NCBI RefSeq assembly: GCF_910591885.1
Contig: NW_025963549.1
Coordinates: 1,178,001-1,242,000 of the forward strand
Reading direction: 5' to 3'
Length of the DNA: 64,000 nucleotides
DNA from: Bombus terrestris
Taxonomy: Eukaryota; Arthropoda; Insecta; Hymenoptera; Apidae
Position numbers and translations under genes: made by a program
The notes under the pieces: generated by a model
What the model was told of the DNA's origin: nothing
The model's database searches: none
The model's input: the letters and a program-made list of their open reading frames with translations, nothing else
Shown: positions 9,906 to 21,044 of the stretch, in pieces
Layout: every line of letters starts with the position of its first letter
How positions within the stretch are numbered: position 1 is the first letter of the stretch

Positions 9906-10112
9906 GTGACTGAAACACATTGCCGTCTCAGTAAAACCATTTTATTTCAAGCTTCACGCTACAGTTCTGAATCCGGACAAGACCGTTTCAAGTTCTCGCA
10001 AGAGCAAGCAGTCAAATTAAGGTACTTACACGAGTTAGAGTCTAATACATTTTATTGGTCCAACATCGATGGGGCGATCTCGCATCGAAATTTTCGGAGG
10101 ACCGCGTAACCT

Positions 10113-10472
10113 TCAAACGACGACCGCCGTACGAGCAGCAGATAAAATTATTTCGTGCCTTAGGTTGCCCTCACAACGTCCTCTACTTCTTGCTTCTTGG
10201 TTGGTAGCTTTAGCGGTTGCAGGTCCGAGAAATGGCATATTGACCCGCTTTCTCGTATGTCGCATGTGACGTCTCACTTTCCGCCGTAGACACTTGTCGG
10301 ATCTACATACGTTGAACCATTTGCGCGAGACAAGCGCGGCGCTCCGCAGGGACGAGGGATCAAATTTTCGAAGTATCAAGTGCGAAACCTCCAGTGGTAG
10401 ATCGGAAATGATATCTACCTTGCTTGGCACGAACAAACCAACGACGCGTAGTAGAGATCTAAAAAACTCCAT
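10113..10472 (-). CDS. F-box protein, copy 2 (119 aa, shortened)
   Basis: Same F-box frame and promoter motifs as copy 1, in unit 2 of the array. A G-to-T change turns the GGA following the VVV residues into TGA, ending the protein 26 residues early; the F-box (LPLEVSHLILRKFDPSSL) and basic tail remain. It shares this stop, and PFLGPATAK in place of QFLGPAAAK, with copy 3. Whether the short form is used is unknown. Confidence 0.5.
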   Translation of the reverse strand: MEFFRSLLRVVGLFVPSKVDIISDLPLEVSHLILRKFDPSSLRSAALVSRKWFNVCRSDKCLRRKVRRHMRHTRKRVNMPFLGPATAKATNQEARSRGRCEGNLRHEIILSAARTAVVV

Positions 10473-10681
10473 GTTGCTTCTACTGTTGCGCGAGCACGAC
10501 TGACGGTCTGGCTAAGAGTGGAAGCTTATATATGTGCTGTTCGTCACGGGCACTGCGAGTTCCGGTTCCGGGTGAGAGTGCTGGTCAGGCAGAATCGATG
10601 GTATGTGCATGTATTTTCACTTACATCGGGTTCACATTATGATTAGAGTTAGAGGCGCGAAACGAATCTTCATTTGGTTTA

Positions 10682-11687
10682 GACGTTGTAGTTATGCAAT
10701 AGAGCAGATATTTACTAGAATAAATTTGATTGTTATATAATTTGACAAGCAGTCGAGAAAATTAGGTACTCGAGAAGCTAATGACAATGATCCTGGGTTC
10801 AATAACAAAGCCGCGGTCAACGGGATAACAGAATTCGTTTTCATCCTGATTCCAAGTTGTACCATACTTCCTTATCTATGTTATAGGTAGGACTGAACAA
10901 ACTCTTTGTCAAAACATAGAATATCCACCGAGTGTTAAGGCTCTTTGTAACTGGCTAATGTGACCTCACGAGAGAATGATTTTCCGGCACGATGATGCTG
11001 CAGTGGAAAACTATGATGGGTGTGTCTAAGGGCACCGGAACATCGGATTCGTGGAGAAAAGACTTCGCTCGGAAAGAGATTGATAGTGACGTTACTGTTA
11101 ATTGGACAATTTCCATGTTGATGGTTAGAGAAGGATGCTAGTAGCCCCTGAGGGAACGTTGCTAGCGGGAAGCGTCGTCAGTGGAAAAATAGATTTCACC
11201 TATCATCCCGTAGTTGGAACGAAGACTGTTTGCCTGTTTAGGACTGTTAAGGACTTTAATTAACTAAATCTTAAGGTTTATAATGGGTCCTCAGGCTAGC
11301 TAAACATACACTGTTTAGATGCGTTGACATCTGGCAATCATCTTATCCGACGGATAGAGTCTGCGTGTGGCGAGACACGGGACAGAAACCGTTGGAATGT
11401 TTACTGTCACGTGCCGCTACGATTATTTCATTTAAGGACAGCTATAGAATTACTCCATGCCTTTATTAGACAAAACGTTCATCCCTTGACCGCGGCTACG
11501 TTCGGTGACTGGTTGTCGCCTCGAGGCCAATTGCAGTATCACAAGTTTCGAACAATTACAATCGGACTGGATGGCTTAAATTGTTGAATTACAGCTATGG
11601 TAGAATCTAGATTACAATGTTACGGGATTTTCCCAAAATTCCAAACGGAAGGTTCCCGTGTTCTTTCATCTCCGATTGATATTTATG
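10682..11687 (-). mobile_element. LTR-like block, unit 2 (gypsy-C type)
   Basis: Near-identical copy of the block at 5688-6691, about 4995 bp downstream, and followed by satellite in the same way. No gene in it. Confidence 0.7.
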
Positions 11688-11877
11688 CTTGATCTGTCTG
11701 GGACCAGTCTGGATATAGCGCAAACTGGCTGGTAAACGATGTATTTGGCAAGAAATGTGGAGTACCAGGCACATCGAATTGTCGACATATCAGCAACAGC
11801 AACGGAGATACGTGGAGTTGAATATTTGAGTCTGAATCTGCAAAACAACAATTACACTGCATATAACAGAGACCAGA
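11688..11877 (-). repeat. 170-bp satellite, block 4
   Basis: Single monomer equivalent to 6692-6882, ending at the GTCGA (11878-11882) that begins the target duplication of the next solo LTR. Confidence 0.8.
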
Positions 11878-11882
11878 GTCGA

Positions 11883-12816
11883 TGTTCTGCCGCGCAACAC
11901 ATCTGCACTCAATGCCGCGCGGCTTGACAGCCAACGGTCCACGCGCCATCCTTCGAATCCTCCATAGGCCCAAGGACACACCATAAAGATGAAATCCTAA
12001 CTGCATTTTTCGCACATATGGTCTAAGTCAATCTGTTTGTTTCGAAAAGACTTTCTAATTCTAGAAGTGTTGTCGGTCGGTTTTTAGAAAGGTCCTTGGG
12101 TTTATGACGCGCTCTTAAGAATTACGGAGAAAGCGGGTAGTGGCCTAACGAAAAAAGCGGACATCTACCTAACGGAAAATCTGAGTTTTACCATAAAAAA
12201 TGTCGCCTAGGACCCACGTTGGTAGGTGGCTTCTTCCTCCTCTCTTCCTTCCTAACATTAGTCATAACCAATCGGCATCGCGGATCATTGCCCTCATTTT
12301 CCTAACTAACAATGTAAGCAACGAATCCGCGTTCTTCGTTCAAAGGGCACACCCATACCGAGCTTCGTACTCACATCAGAATAAACTTTAGAGTTACATC
12401 ATCTCTCACGGTGACTAGAGTTCCTGCAATCCCTATAACTCTCACCGTTCCTATATCTCTAAGAGCCTCCTATTTCTCTCACAGTATCCAGAAGTCCGAA
12501 AGCTCCTACAGCTCTCACGGTCCTAGAGCTCCTATAGCTCACACTCTCATCTAAGAATAATCCTTCTCTTCGTTATCTGTATCTTAAGCAACGGCGTTCT
12601 TACTCAGTGTGTTGTATAAATCGTTGGAAATACATATATTTTTTATAACTCTGTGACTCCCAGTGTTATACCACAACAACTACATCTATTATCCTAAGCG
12701 AAATACGGGGATCGAACTATTCGTGGTGTCGATTATTCCAATCGTAACGGGAATTTACGACTCCCATTGACGCGTATACAAATGACCGCGTCTCCCCGCG
12801 ATAGCTCGAAAATACA
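11883..12816 (+). mobile_element. Solo LTR-D, unit 2 (934 bp)
   Basis: Same insertion as 6888-7894, with GTCGA at 11878-11882 and 12817-12821. It is shorter mainly because the internal ~72-bp minisatellite has one copy here instead of two. Confidence 0.8.
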
Positions 12817-12821
12817 GTCGA

Positions 12822-14632
12822 CATAGCGCAAACCGGATAAGTACTGTATTTGGCTGTAATTGTGAGGTATAGCGCGCATCGCATTTGCGACATGTATCCA
12901 ATAGCAGAGCTGATACGTTGACTTGAACATTTAGGCATGAATATGCAAAACAGCAATTACGCTGAATCTGTCAGTGACCAGAGAAGACATAAGACAGTAG
13001 AGACGATAGAATCGGAAGATGTGCTCTGTGCTCAGCAGCAAATCTGGAGCATAACGCTCACCGAATTGTCGTCATATCTGCCATAAAAACGAAGATACGT
13101 TGCTTTCGATATACAAGCATGAATATGCTAAACTGCAATTATGGTGTATTTGACAGGGACAAGAGTGAACAAAACGCTAACCTACAGATGTGCGCTCTAT
13201 ATGACATCAGATGTCAAATATAACGCGCACCGAATTGTCTGTAAGTGTGCCATAGAAACGGAGATTCGTTGGTTCGAATATTTAATACTGAATATGTAAA
13301 ACTGCAAATACGCAGGGTTCGGCTGGGTCCCGATTTTACATGCATCAAACGGGATAACGTGCACTGTGTTTGGCAGCAAATTTGGAGTATAACGAGCCTC
13401 TAATTGTAGCCATATGTGAAGTAGAATCGGAGATACGTCGGTTTGAATACTTAATCCTGAATATACGAAACTGCAACTACGCTGGATCTGGCTGGGTCCA
13501 GATTTTACATAGCGTAAACCGTATGATGTGCACTGTACTTGGCATCAGATGTGGAATATAACGCGCATCGTATGGCCAATGTTTCTGCAAAACAAGCGGA
13601 GATACCTTCATTCGAATATGTAAGCATCAATATCCAAAACTGCAATCACGCTGGATTTCTCCGAGTCCAGTCTTGACAGTGTGCAAACGGGCTGATGTGT
13701 GCTGTATTTGGCAGCAAATATGCAGTATTACGTACATCCTATTGTCGACGTACCTACAATGGATACGGATGTCCTTTCACTTGAATAACTAGGCTTGAAT
13801 ATGCAAAACTACAAATACGCTGGATTTGACTCGGTCCGGATTTAACACGGCTTAAACCAGATGAAGCGCTCTGCGTATGGCAGTCAATGTGGAATATAGC
13901 GCGCATCGTATTGTCGACATATGTGCTATGGAATCGGAGTCACGTTGATTTGAATATTTAAGCCTGAACATACAAAATTCCATTTGGGCTGGATTTTGCA
14001 GGGACCAGAGTTTACGCAGCGCAAGCGAGCTGATGGGCAATGTATCTACAGCAAATGCGGAGTACAAGGCGTATGGAATTGTCGACATATGTGCAAAAGA
14101 AGCGGCGAAGCTTTGAATGCAATATTTAAGCATTAACAACAAAAACTATAATTACGCTGGATTTTGCAGGGTCCAGAGTTGACATAGCACAGACCGGCTG
14201 ATTTGGCATCATATGTGGAGTATTCTGCGCATCGAATAGGCGACATAGAAACCAAGATACGTTCATTTGAATATGTAATATTTGAATATTTCGCCTGAAA
14301 ATGCATAATTGCAAATACGCTGAGTTTGGCTGCGCCCACACGTTACATAACTCAAATCAGATAATATGCATTGTGTTTGGCAGCAAAAGTGGCGTATATC
14401 GCGCATCGAATTGTCGGCATATCTGCAATGCAAACGGCGATACGGTGATTTGAATGATTAATCATGAATATGTAAAGCAGCAATTTCGCTAGGTTTGACA
14501 GAGACCGGAGTTGACATGGTAAAAACCACCAGATGTGCGGTGCACATGACATCGGATGTGTAATGCAACGGGCATCGCTTTGTCGCCATATGTGCAATAG
14601 AAACGGAGATAAATTCATTTGAATATGTTAAC
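12822..14632 (-). repeat. 170-bp satellite, block 5
   Basis: About 10-11 monomers matching block 3. It stops at 14632, where about 216 bp present before F-box copies 1, 2 and 4 are missing, so satellite abuts the F-box block directly. Confidence 0.88.
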
Positions 14633-14826
14633 ACTGCCGTCTCAGTAAAACCATTTTATTTCAAGCTTCACGCCACAGTTCTGAATCCGGACAAGACCGT
14701 TTCAAGTTCTCGCAAGAGCAAGCAGTCAAATTAAGGTACTTACACGAGTTAGAGTCTAATACATTTTATTGGTCCAACATCGATGGGGCGATCTCGCATC
14801 GAAATTTTCGGAGGACCGCGTAACCT

Positions 14827-15186
14827 TCAAACGACGACCGCCGTACGAGCAGCAGATAAACTTATTTCGTGCCTTAGGTTGCCCTCACAACGTCCTCTAC
14901 TTCTTGATTCTTGGTTGGTAGCTTTAGCGGTTGCAGGTCCGAGAAATGGCATATTGACCCGCTTTCTCGTATGTCGCATGTGACGTCTCACTTTCCGCCG
15001 TAGACACTTGTCGGATCTACATACGTTGAACCATTTGCGCGAGACAAGCGCGGCGCTCTGCAGGGACGAGGGATCCAATTTTCGAAGTATCAAGTGCGAA
15101 ACCTCCAGTGGTAGTTCGGAAATGATATCTACCTTGCTTGGCACGAACAAACCAACGACGCGTAGTAGAGATCTAAAAAACTCCAT
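14827..15186 (-). CDS. F-box protein, copy 3 (119 aa, shortened)
   Basis: F-box frame in unit 3 with the same premature TGA as copy 2, TATA and TCAGTC upstream, and AATAAA downstream. The F-box residues match copy 1 (LPLEVSHLILRKLDPSSL). Unlike units 1 and 2, its LTR-like block is followed by an integrase fragment. Confidence 0.5.
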   Translation of the reverse strand: MEFFRSLLRVVGLFVPSKVDIISELPLEVSHLILRKLDPSSLQSAALVSRKWFNVCRSDKCLRRKVRRHMRHTRKRVNMPFLGPATAKATNQESRSRGRCEGNLRHEISLSAARTAVVV

Positions 15187-15396
15187 GTTGCTTCTACTGT
15201 TGCGCGAGCACGACTGACGGTCTGGCTAAGAGTGGAAGCTTATATATGTGCTGTTCGTCACGGTGCACTGCGAGTTCCGGTTCCGGGTAAGAGTGCTGGT
15301 CAGGCAGAATCGATGGTATGTGCATGTATTTTCACTTACATCGGGTTCACATTATGATTAGAGTTAGAGGCGCGAAACGAATCTTCATTTGGTTTA

Positions 15397-16402
15397 GACG
15401 TTGTAGTTATGCAATAGAGCAGATATTTACTAGAATAAATTTGATTGTTATATAATTTGACAAGTAGTCGAGATAATTAGGTACTCGAGAAGCTAATGAC
15501 AATGATCCTGGGTTCAATAACAAAGCCGCGGTCAACGGGATAACAGAATTCGTTTTCATCCTGATTCCAAGTTGTACCATACTTCCTTATCTATGTTATA
15601 GGTAGGACTGAACAAACTCTTTGTCAAAACATAGAATATCCACCGAGTGTTAAGGCTCTTTGTAACTGGCTAATGTGACCTCACGAGAGAATGATTTTCC
15701 GGCACGATGATGCTGCAGTGGAAAACTATGATGGGTGTGTCTAAGGGCACCGGAACATCGGATTCGTGGAGAAAAGACTTCGCTCGGAAAGAGATTGATA
15801 GTGACGTTACTGTTAATTGGACAATTTCCATGTTGATGGTTAGAGAAGGATGCTAGTAGCCCCTGAGGGAACGTTGCTAGCGGGAAGCGTCGTCAGTGGA
15901 AAAATAGATTTCACCTATCATCCCGTAGTTGGAACGAAGACTGTTTGCCTGTTTAGGACTGTTAAGGACTTTAATTAACTAAATCTTAAGGTTTATAATG
16001 GGTCCTCAGGCTAGCTAAACATATATTATTGAGATGCGTTGACATCTGGCAATCATCTTATCCGACGGATAGAGTCTGCGTGTGGCGAGACACGGGACAG
16101 AAACCGTTGGAATGTTTACTGTCACGTGCCGCTACGATTATTTCATTTAAGGACAGCTATAGAATTACTCCATGCCTTTATTAGACAAAACGTTCATCCC
16201 TTGACCGCGGCTACGTTCGGTGACTGGTTGTCGCCTCGAGGCCAATTGCAGTATCACAAGTTTCGAACAATTACAATCGGACTGGATGGCTACAATTGTT
16301 GAATTACAGCTATGGTAGAATCTAGATTACAATGTTACGGGATTTTCCCAAAATTCCAAACGGAAGGTTCCCGTGTTCTTTCATCTCCGATTTATATTTA
16401 TG
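15397..16402 (-). mobile_element. LTR-like block, unit 3 (3' LTR position of gypsy-C)
   Basis: Copy of 5688-6691 that here follows an integrase reading frame on the same strand, supporting its identity as the 3' LTR of a gypsy element. Sequence is shared with units 1 and 2 up to about 16402 and then changes from satellite to pol. Confidence 0.7.
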
Positions 16403-17400
16403 TCGCTGGTAGTTCTCACGCATTAGCTTATCGACGGCCTGGCTGGGAACGATCAGGGAAGCGAACTTTTCTGCCCGAGCGCCTGGAGTGATGAATTCCT
16501 GAGTCGTCTTTGTTTTGCTCGTTTCAAACATCAGGTGGTATTATTACTTCGCGATTTTCGCTGTAATGGTGTTCAGTGTTATCGTGCAATAAAAATTCAC
16601 GCGTTTCGGACGGTCTACGGGTACGATTACGTTCTTGTTGCTAACTTCAATAGCAATGGTTCTTTTTGCTCTCGATATAAATTGATGCGGTCCGCCGTAG
16701 CGTGGTTGTAAGGGGTTTCCGATGGCATCGTGACGTAGAAATACGTAAGACGATGTTTCGAGTGGAACACGGAGGTTTCTTTTTCGCCGTGTCGCGTAAT
16801 CGGGTGAGGCCTGATCTTTTCTATTCGTAGTTTTAGACGGCTTCCGTATTTCGACTTGGCCTGTTGCTTCGTTGGTGCACAGAATTCTGCCGGCAATCGT
16901 ATGCCGGTGCCATAAACTATTTCGGCTGTCGTCGTTTTCACGTCCGTAATAGCTGTTCGTATGCCTAATAAAACTATTGGCAAGATTTCTACACAGTTGC
17001 TCGTATCGTGGCATTTGATTGCTGCTTTTAGTTGTCGGGGCAGGCGCTCTACCATCCCGTTGGTCGCGGGGTGATAGGCTGTCGTTCGTAAATGCCTAAT
17101 GCCGAGGAACAGGCATAATTCGTTAAATAAGTTTGATTCGAACTGACGTCCTTGATCGGTCCTTATCCTTAAAGGTACGTGGAAACGGAATATCCACGTG
17201 GAAAGGAGGGCTGAAGCAACGGTTGCCGCCTCCATGTCGGCGATGGAAACGGCTTCGGTCTAACGCGAAAAACGATCGATTTTCGCCAGGCAGTGTCGGT
17301 ATCCTAGCGTCCCGTGTCTGGGGGGGTTTGTCATGAGGTCTTCGACGTCCTTTAGCTGTTGATCGCTGAGGCATTTGCCTAGAGTCACGTTCCTAATTAT
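16403..17400 (-). pseudogene. pol: gypsy-C pol remnant, integrase
   Basis: Minus-strand Ty3/gypsy integrase: catalytic D in RTDQGRQFESNLF, then HLRTTAYHPATNGMVER with the catalytic E, and VYGTGIRLPAEF near the C-terminal part; the late module (QPRYGGPHQF, VPVDRPKRVNF) is in another frame, so a frameshift lies near 16800. A TAG near 17260 replaces the Trp expected after IDRFSR. Upstream, the frame passes into LSDQQLKDVEDLM, which may be pre-RT sequence; if so, RT and RNase H were deleted. The copy at 58030-59027 has the same breaks. Confidence 0.85.
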
Positions 17401-17527
17401 GCTCTAGCAGTATATATTTCTCTAATCAAGTTGTTTGAATGAACTGTAATTTATACCTGTTAAATCAGTATATACTTAATTGAACCACCCCGATTATCCC
17501 AGCAGAAATAAGGTTATCGATCTGTTC
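17401..17527 (+). other. gypsy leader/LTR-end sequence left of solo copia LTR
   Basis: AT-rich stretch ending GATTATCCCAGCAGAAATAAGGTTATCGATCTGTTCG, related to the ends of solo LTR-D (ATTATCCTAAGCGAAATACGG). It continues at 17783 after the solo copia LTR as GTCGATTATC...AACGGGAATTTACGACTC. It is probably the 3' part of a gypsy LTR or leader. No gene is seen. Confidence 0.5.
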
Positions 17528-17532
17528 GTGGC

Positions 17533-17777
17533 TGTTAGGAACATGATACATTTACACTGTACACGTGAATATGTGTGTAAGCGTCAGATGACGTCCAGGC
17601 CTTAGTTGGGACAAAAGACAAGAGTCAGTCGTTACAAGTATCTGGAAGAGTCGGTTGGCAACAAGCGTGCGTGCGAGTAGGATTTCGAGGTCCTTAGAGT
17701 ATAAGATATATGCATAACTGTTGTGTGCTAAATAAAGGGAATTATTTGTATTTCCGAACCCCTTCTATATCCTTACA
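17533..17777 (+). mobile_element. Solo copia LTR with GTGGC duplication
   Basis: 245-bp LTR, TGTTAGGAAC to TCCTTACA, flanked by GTGGC at 17528-17532 and 17778-17782. This gives the 5-bp target duplication typical of copia elements and fixes the family's LTR ends. The same insertion is at 59160-59404. Confidence 0.95.
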
Positions 17778-17782
17778 GTGGC

Positions 17783-18747
17783 GTCGATTATCTGATGGTA
17801 ACGGGAATTTACGACTCTCGTTGGCGCGAAACATAGTTGATTTTGTTTAAATGCTAGTTATAGTTTCACGTGAGTAGTGGCAGAAGGAAAGAAGGGTATA
17901 CACGAATCATTTATAAACCACTTAAGATGTATAGGCGAAAATGACTTGAAATAGTATTCCTTTACTCAGATTGCCTTATTTTCATATTGCTATTATAACA
18001 TAAATGTCATGGTAGAAACCCGGATGATAAATAAATGGCTTATTTCGTTAAACAAATTATTGCCATTCTGAATTAAATTAGAGACTTTCAATAATACTCA
18101 ACTACGAAATTCATGTTGATTCTTTTATAAATGGTGCATGCCTGTCAGTTAGATATTATAAGAACGAAGAGTTTACCATTAAAACTTTAAAATTTCGACA
18201 AAAGTTTTAAAGCGTAGGCGTCACTGTGTAGGTACGTAGGTAGGTAAATTGAGGTCAACCGGATGTAGAGTTAGTGCCGCATCGGCCACGCTGGTCTTTA
18301 CCTTTCTCACATTGCGTTCGTCAGATAATTAATATAATTTACATGTTATTATAAACAGTATTATAAATTATTATAAATTTTTGTACATTATATATATTGT
18401 TCGGGTAAATAAATTCAAAATTTAGGGAACAACGAATTCAAGTATTATCCTGTTCTGTTGGGTTACTATTGGTGGCGGGGCAGTAGCCGCTTGGGGTACG
18501 TGGGCGTTGTCTCTGGACCGCTTCGGTCAATCTCACTCCGCGAGTAGTTGGTAACAGTTGTGTCGAAGTTAGTGACGAAAGTGCGCAGTGGTTTCTCAGT
18601 CTGATTCGTGTATTTTCCATGTATGTTATATCAGATTTCTTGGATATTATTTCGTCACAGTGTAAAATGTGTCTCTTTTATACTTGCGAACTGGTTAATT
18701 CTATCGTTGTTACTGAATATTATAATATTCTTGTACGTTAGTGTATT
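17783..18747. other. Non-coding AT-rich stretch, flank of copia-B 3' LTR
   Basis: Duplicated at 59410-60374 with the same constant offset. The last ~160 bp are also found inverted at 52016-52175 beside copia-C. It contains GTAGGTACGTAGGTAGGTAA and runs of A/T. I see no convincing gene; the 60-aa frame at 18438-18620 lacks recognisable motifs. Confidence 0.6.
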
Positions 18748-18992
18748 TGTAATGGTACAGAATGAATTCGGAAATACAAATAATTCCCTTTATTTAGCAC
18801 ACAACATTTGTACATATATCTTATACTCTAAAGACCTCGAAATGCTACTAGCACGCACGCTTGTTGTCAACCGGCTCCTCCAGATACTTCTAACGCCTGA
18901 CTCTTGTCTTTTGTCCCAACTAAGGCCTGGACGTCCTCTGACGCTTACGCGCACATTTACATGTACAGTTTAAATGTATCATGTTCCTAACG
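18748..18992 (-). repeat. copia-B 3' LTR
   Basis: 245-bp LTR; the element-strand start reads CGTTAGG rather than TGTTAGG. It is preceded on the element strand by the purine-rich AAGGAGG tract. Near-identical to 60375-60619 and 51771-52015. Confidence 0.92.
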
Positions 18993-19113
18993 CGCCTCCT
19001 TACATTTATACTGTACACTTAATCGTATTTACATGCTTTGACGAATTACGTAACAGAAACTTTAACACTTATTGCTTTATCTACATTTCTCTTAGTTTAC
19101 ATTCATCCATGAC

Positions 19114-20940
19114 CTAAACCTTTCGAATTTCTCTCTCTGTACACAGTGCCTTCGTAAAAATATCCGCAGTATTTTCGTCTGTACTTACCTTAAGTATGTT
19201 TATCTTGTTCTCCTTTAAGCACTCGTGAACATAGTGGTAATGAACTTCAATGTGTTTAGAATTTTTTGTAAAATTTCCGTGCTTTGCTATACTCATCACT
19301 CCAGAGTTATCCTCATCAATTTTTACAGGGTTATCGTCTAGATTTACATTGAAGATTTTCATAATTTCCATAATGGACATTAATTCACTCACCGCTTCCG
19401 ATAGAGCTACATACTCTGCATACGTCGAGGCTTTTGTCACACACCTTTGTTTTTTAGACTTCCAACCAATTACATTTCCACACAATCTAATTACATATTC
19501 AGAAGTCGATTTCTTTTCTAAATGATCTCCTGCCTAATCAGCGTCCACATAACAATCTATCGTTTCACATTTTTCATTCCTTTTATAATCTAATCTTAAG
19601 TCTCTAGTCCGGTACAAATATTTCAATATTCGCAAAGCAAATTTAAAATGTGTCTCATTACAACAATCTTGAAATCTACTCAAATAATTCACACTATAAC
19701 TTATATCGGGTCTGGTATTTTCACTAATATACAACAATTCGCCAATTAAATTTTTGTATCCAATATACTCTCTATTTATCACAGCTTTTTCAATTTTTAA
19801 GTTGGTCTCCATAGGTGCACAGTACAATTTGCTATTTTGTAACTTACATTTGTTTGCTAATGATTCAATGTATTTCTTTTGGCTTAATCTTATTTCATTT
19901 TTGAAATAATCATAGTCTATATTTATTCCAAGATATTCTTTGACTTCACCTAAATCTTTCATTTCAAATCTATTAGTTAATAACTTCTTTACCCTTTGTA
20001 TCTTCCTTTTATTTTTACTACAAATTAGCAAATCGTCTACATACATTAGCAAATAAACAACATTTTCTCCCTCTCCATGTATATATAGGCACAACTCTTT
20101 GTTATTCTTCTTAAAACCTAATCTCGTCACATACTTATCAAGACACTCATACCACTCCCTTCGACTTTCTTTTAACCCATAAAGCGCTTTCGATAGTTTA
20201 CAAACTCTATTCGTTCCGTCCGCATATCCCTTTGGTTGATTTGCATATACCTCCGAGGTTACTTCACCATTTAAAAAGGCAGTTTCTACATCCATTTGCT
20301 CAATAATTAATCCATTTTGACAACAATATGATAGCAATATCTTAAAGGTCTCATTACTCGCTACTGGGGAGTATATGTCATCGGCTACGTTTCTTTGTTG
20401 GAATCCTCTTACCACTAATCTAGCCTTATACCTGTCATCTGATTTTCTCGTGTAAACCCATTTTACATCTAATACGTCTTTGCCTTTTACCCTTTCTACC
20501 AATTTCCAAGTTTTATTCTTATAAAGACATTCTATTTCCTTATTCATAGCTTGCTTCCAATCATCACTATCTTCCCAACAAATCGCCTCCTCAAATGTAC
20601 AAGGGATATCTACACTACAATAATTTGCATGGATTTCACTAATGTTTTCTTTTTCTGGATATCTTACTGGAGTTCTCTTGTTACGTGTAGATCTTCCAGG
20701 GATGTTTAAGCTTTCAAGACTGTTATCATTTTCATCTTCCCTACTTTCTAACTTTTCCTTATTCATGCTTACCAATAAATCATTATCCTCAATGTCATCG
20801 TTATCTTTATCGAATGAATTTTCCGCAACGCCGATACATTTTGTGTCTGTTTCTATGATCTCTACACGTCTCGCTATTGTTATTTTCCCACCTAATAAGA
20901 CTCTGTAACCTACTTCACTATATCCAAACAAAATTCCCAT
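19114..20940 (-). pseudogene. pol: copia-B RT and RNase H
   Basis: RVT_2 reverse transcriptase: WKLVERVKGKDVLDVKWVYT, KARLVVRGF, PVASNETFKILLSYC, the catalytic YVDD in LLMYVDDLLICSKN, and LYGLKESRREWYE. RNase H follows with WKSKKQRCVTKASTYAEYVALSEA and ends at 19114. The Trp of the expected DADWAGD motif at the start of RNase H is TAG (19534-19536). This stop is shared by B, C and D, so it predates their duplication. A small deletion near 20960 separates this frame from the integrase. Confidence 0.9.
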
Positions 20941-21044
20941 ATCTGCCTTCTTATCCCATTTAGAAACTCTCTTTTGTTCTTACAAAAACTTTACTTCCAT
21001 ATAGATGTGGATTTTCAACACTTGGTTTTCTCCCGAAGAATATT

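Larger units (their letters stand above)
4481..16402. repeat. Higher-order tandem array, ~5-kb unit (satellite + F-box + LTR blocks)
   Basis: Unit 1 starts at 4481 and unit 2 near 9475, with matching landmarks 4993-4996 bp apart over most of the unit (for example F-box blocks at 5041 and near 10035). The spacing falls to 4930 later because of small deletions. Unit 3 begins near 14400, lacks about 216 bp of satellite before the F-box block, and runs into a gypsy integrase fragment at 16403. Each full unit has about 0.4 kb satellite, the F-box gene, a 1-kb LTR-like block, 190 bp of satellite, a ~1-kb solo LTR and about 2 kb of satellite. A fourth copy of the first part lies at 55680-58029. Confidence 0.9.

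Noticed and set aside
4481..16402. CRISPR-like array because of regular spacing
   Set aside because: Period of 170 bp with degenerate tandem monomers and no short identical repeats with unique spacers; eukaryotic context.
18438..18620. 60-aa minus frame (also 60065-60247)
   Set aside because: No domain; conserved only within the recent duplication.
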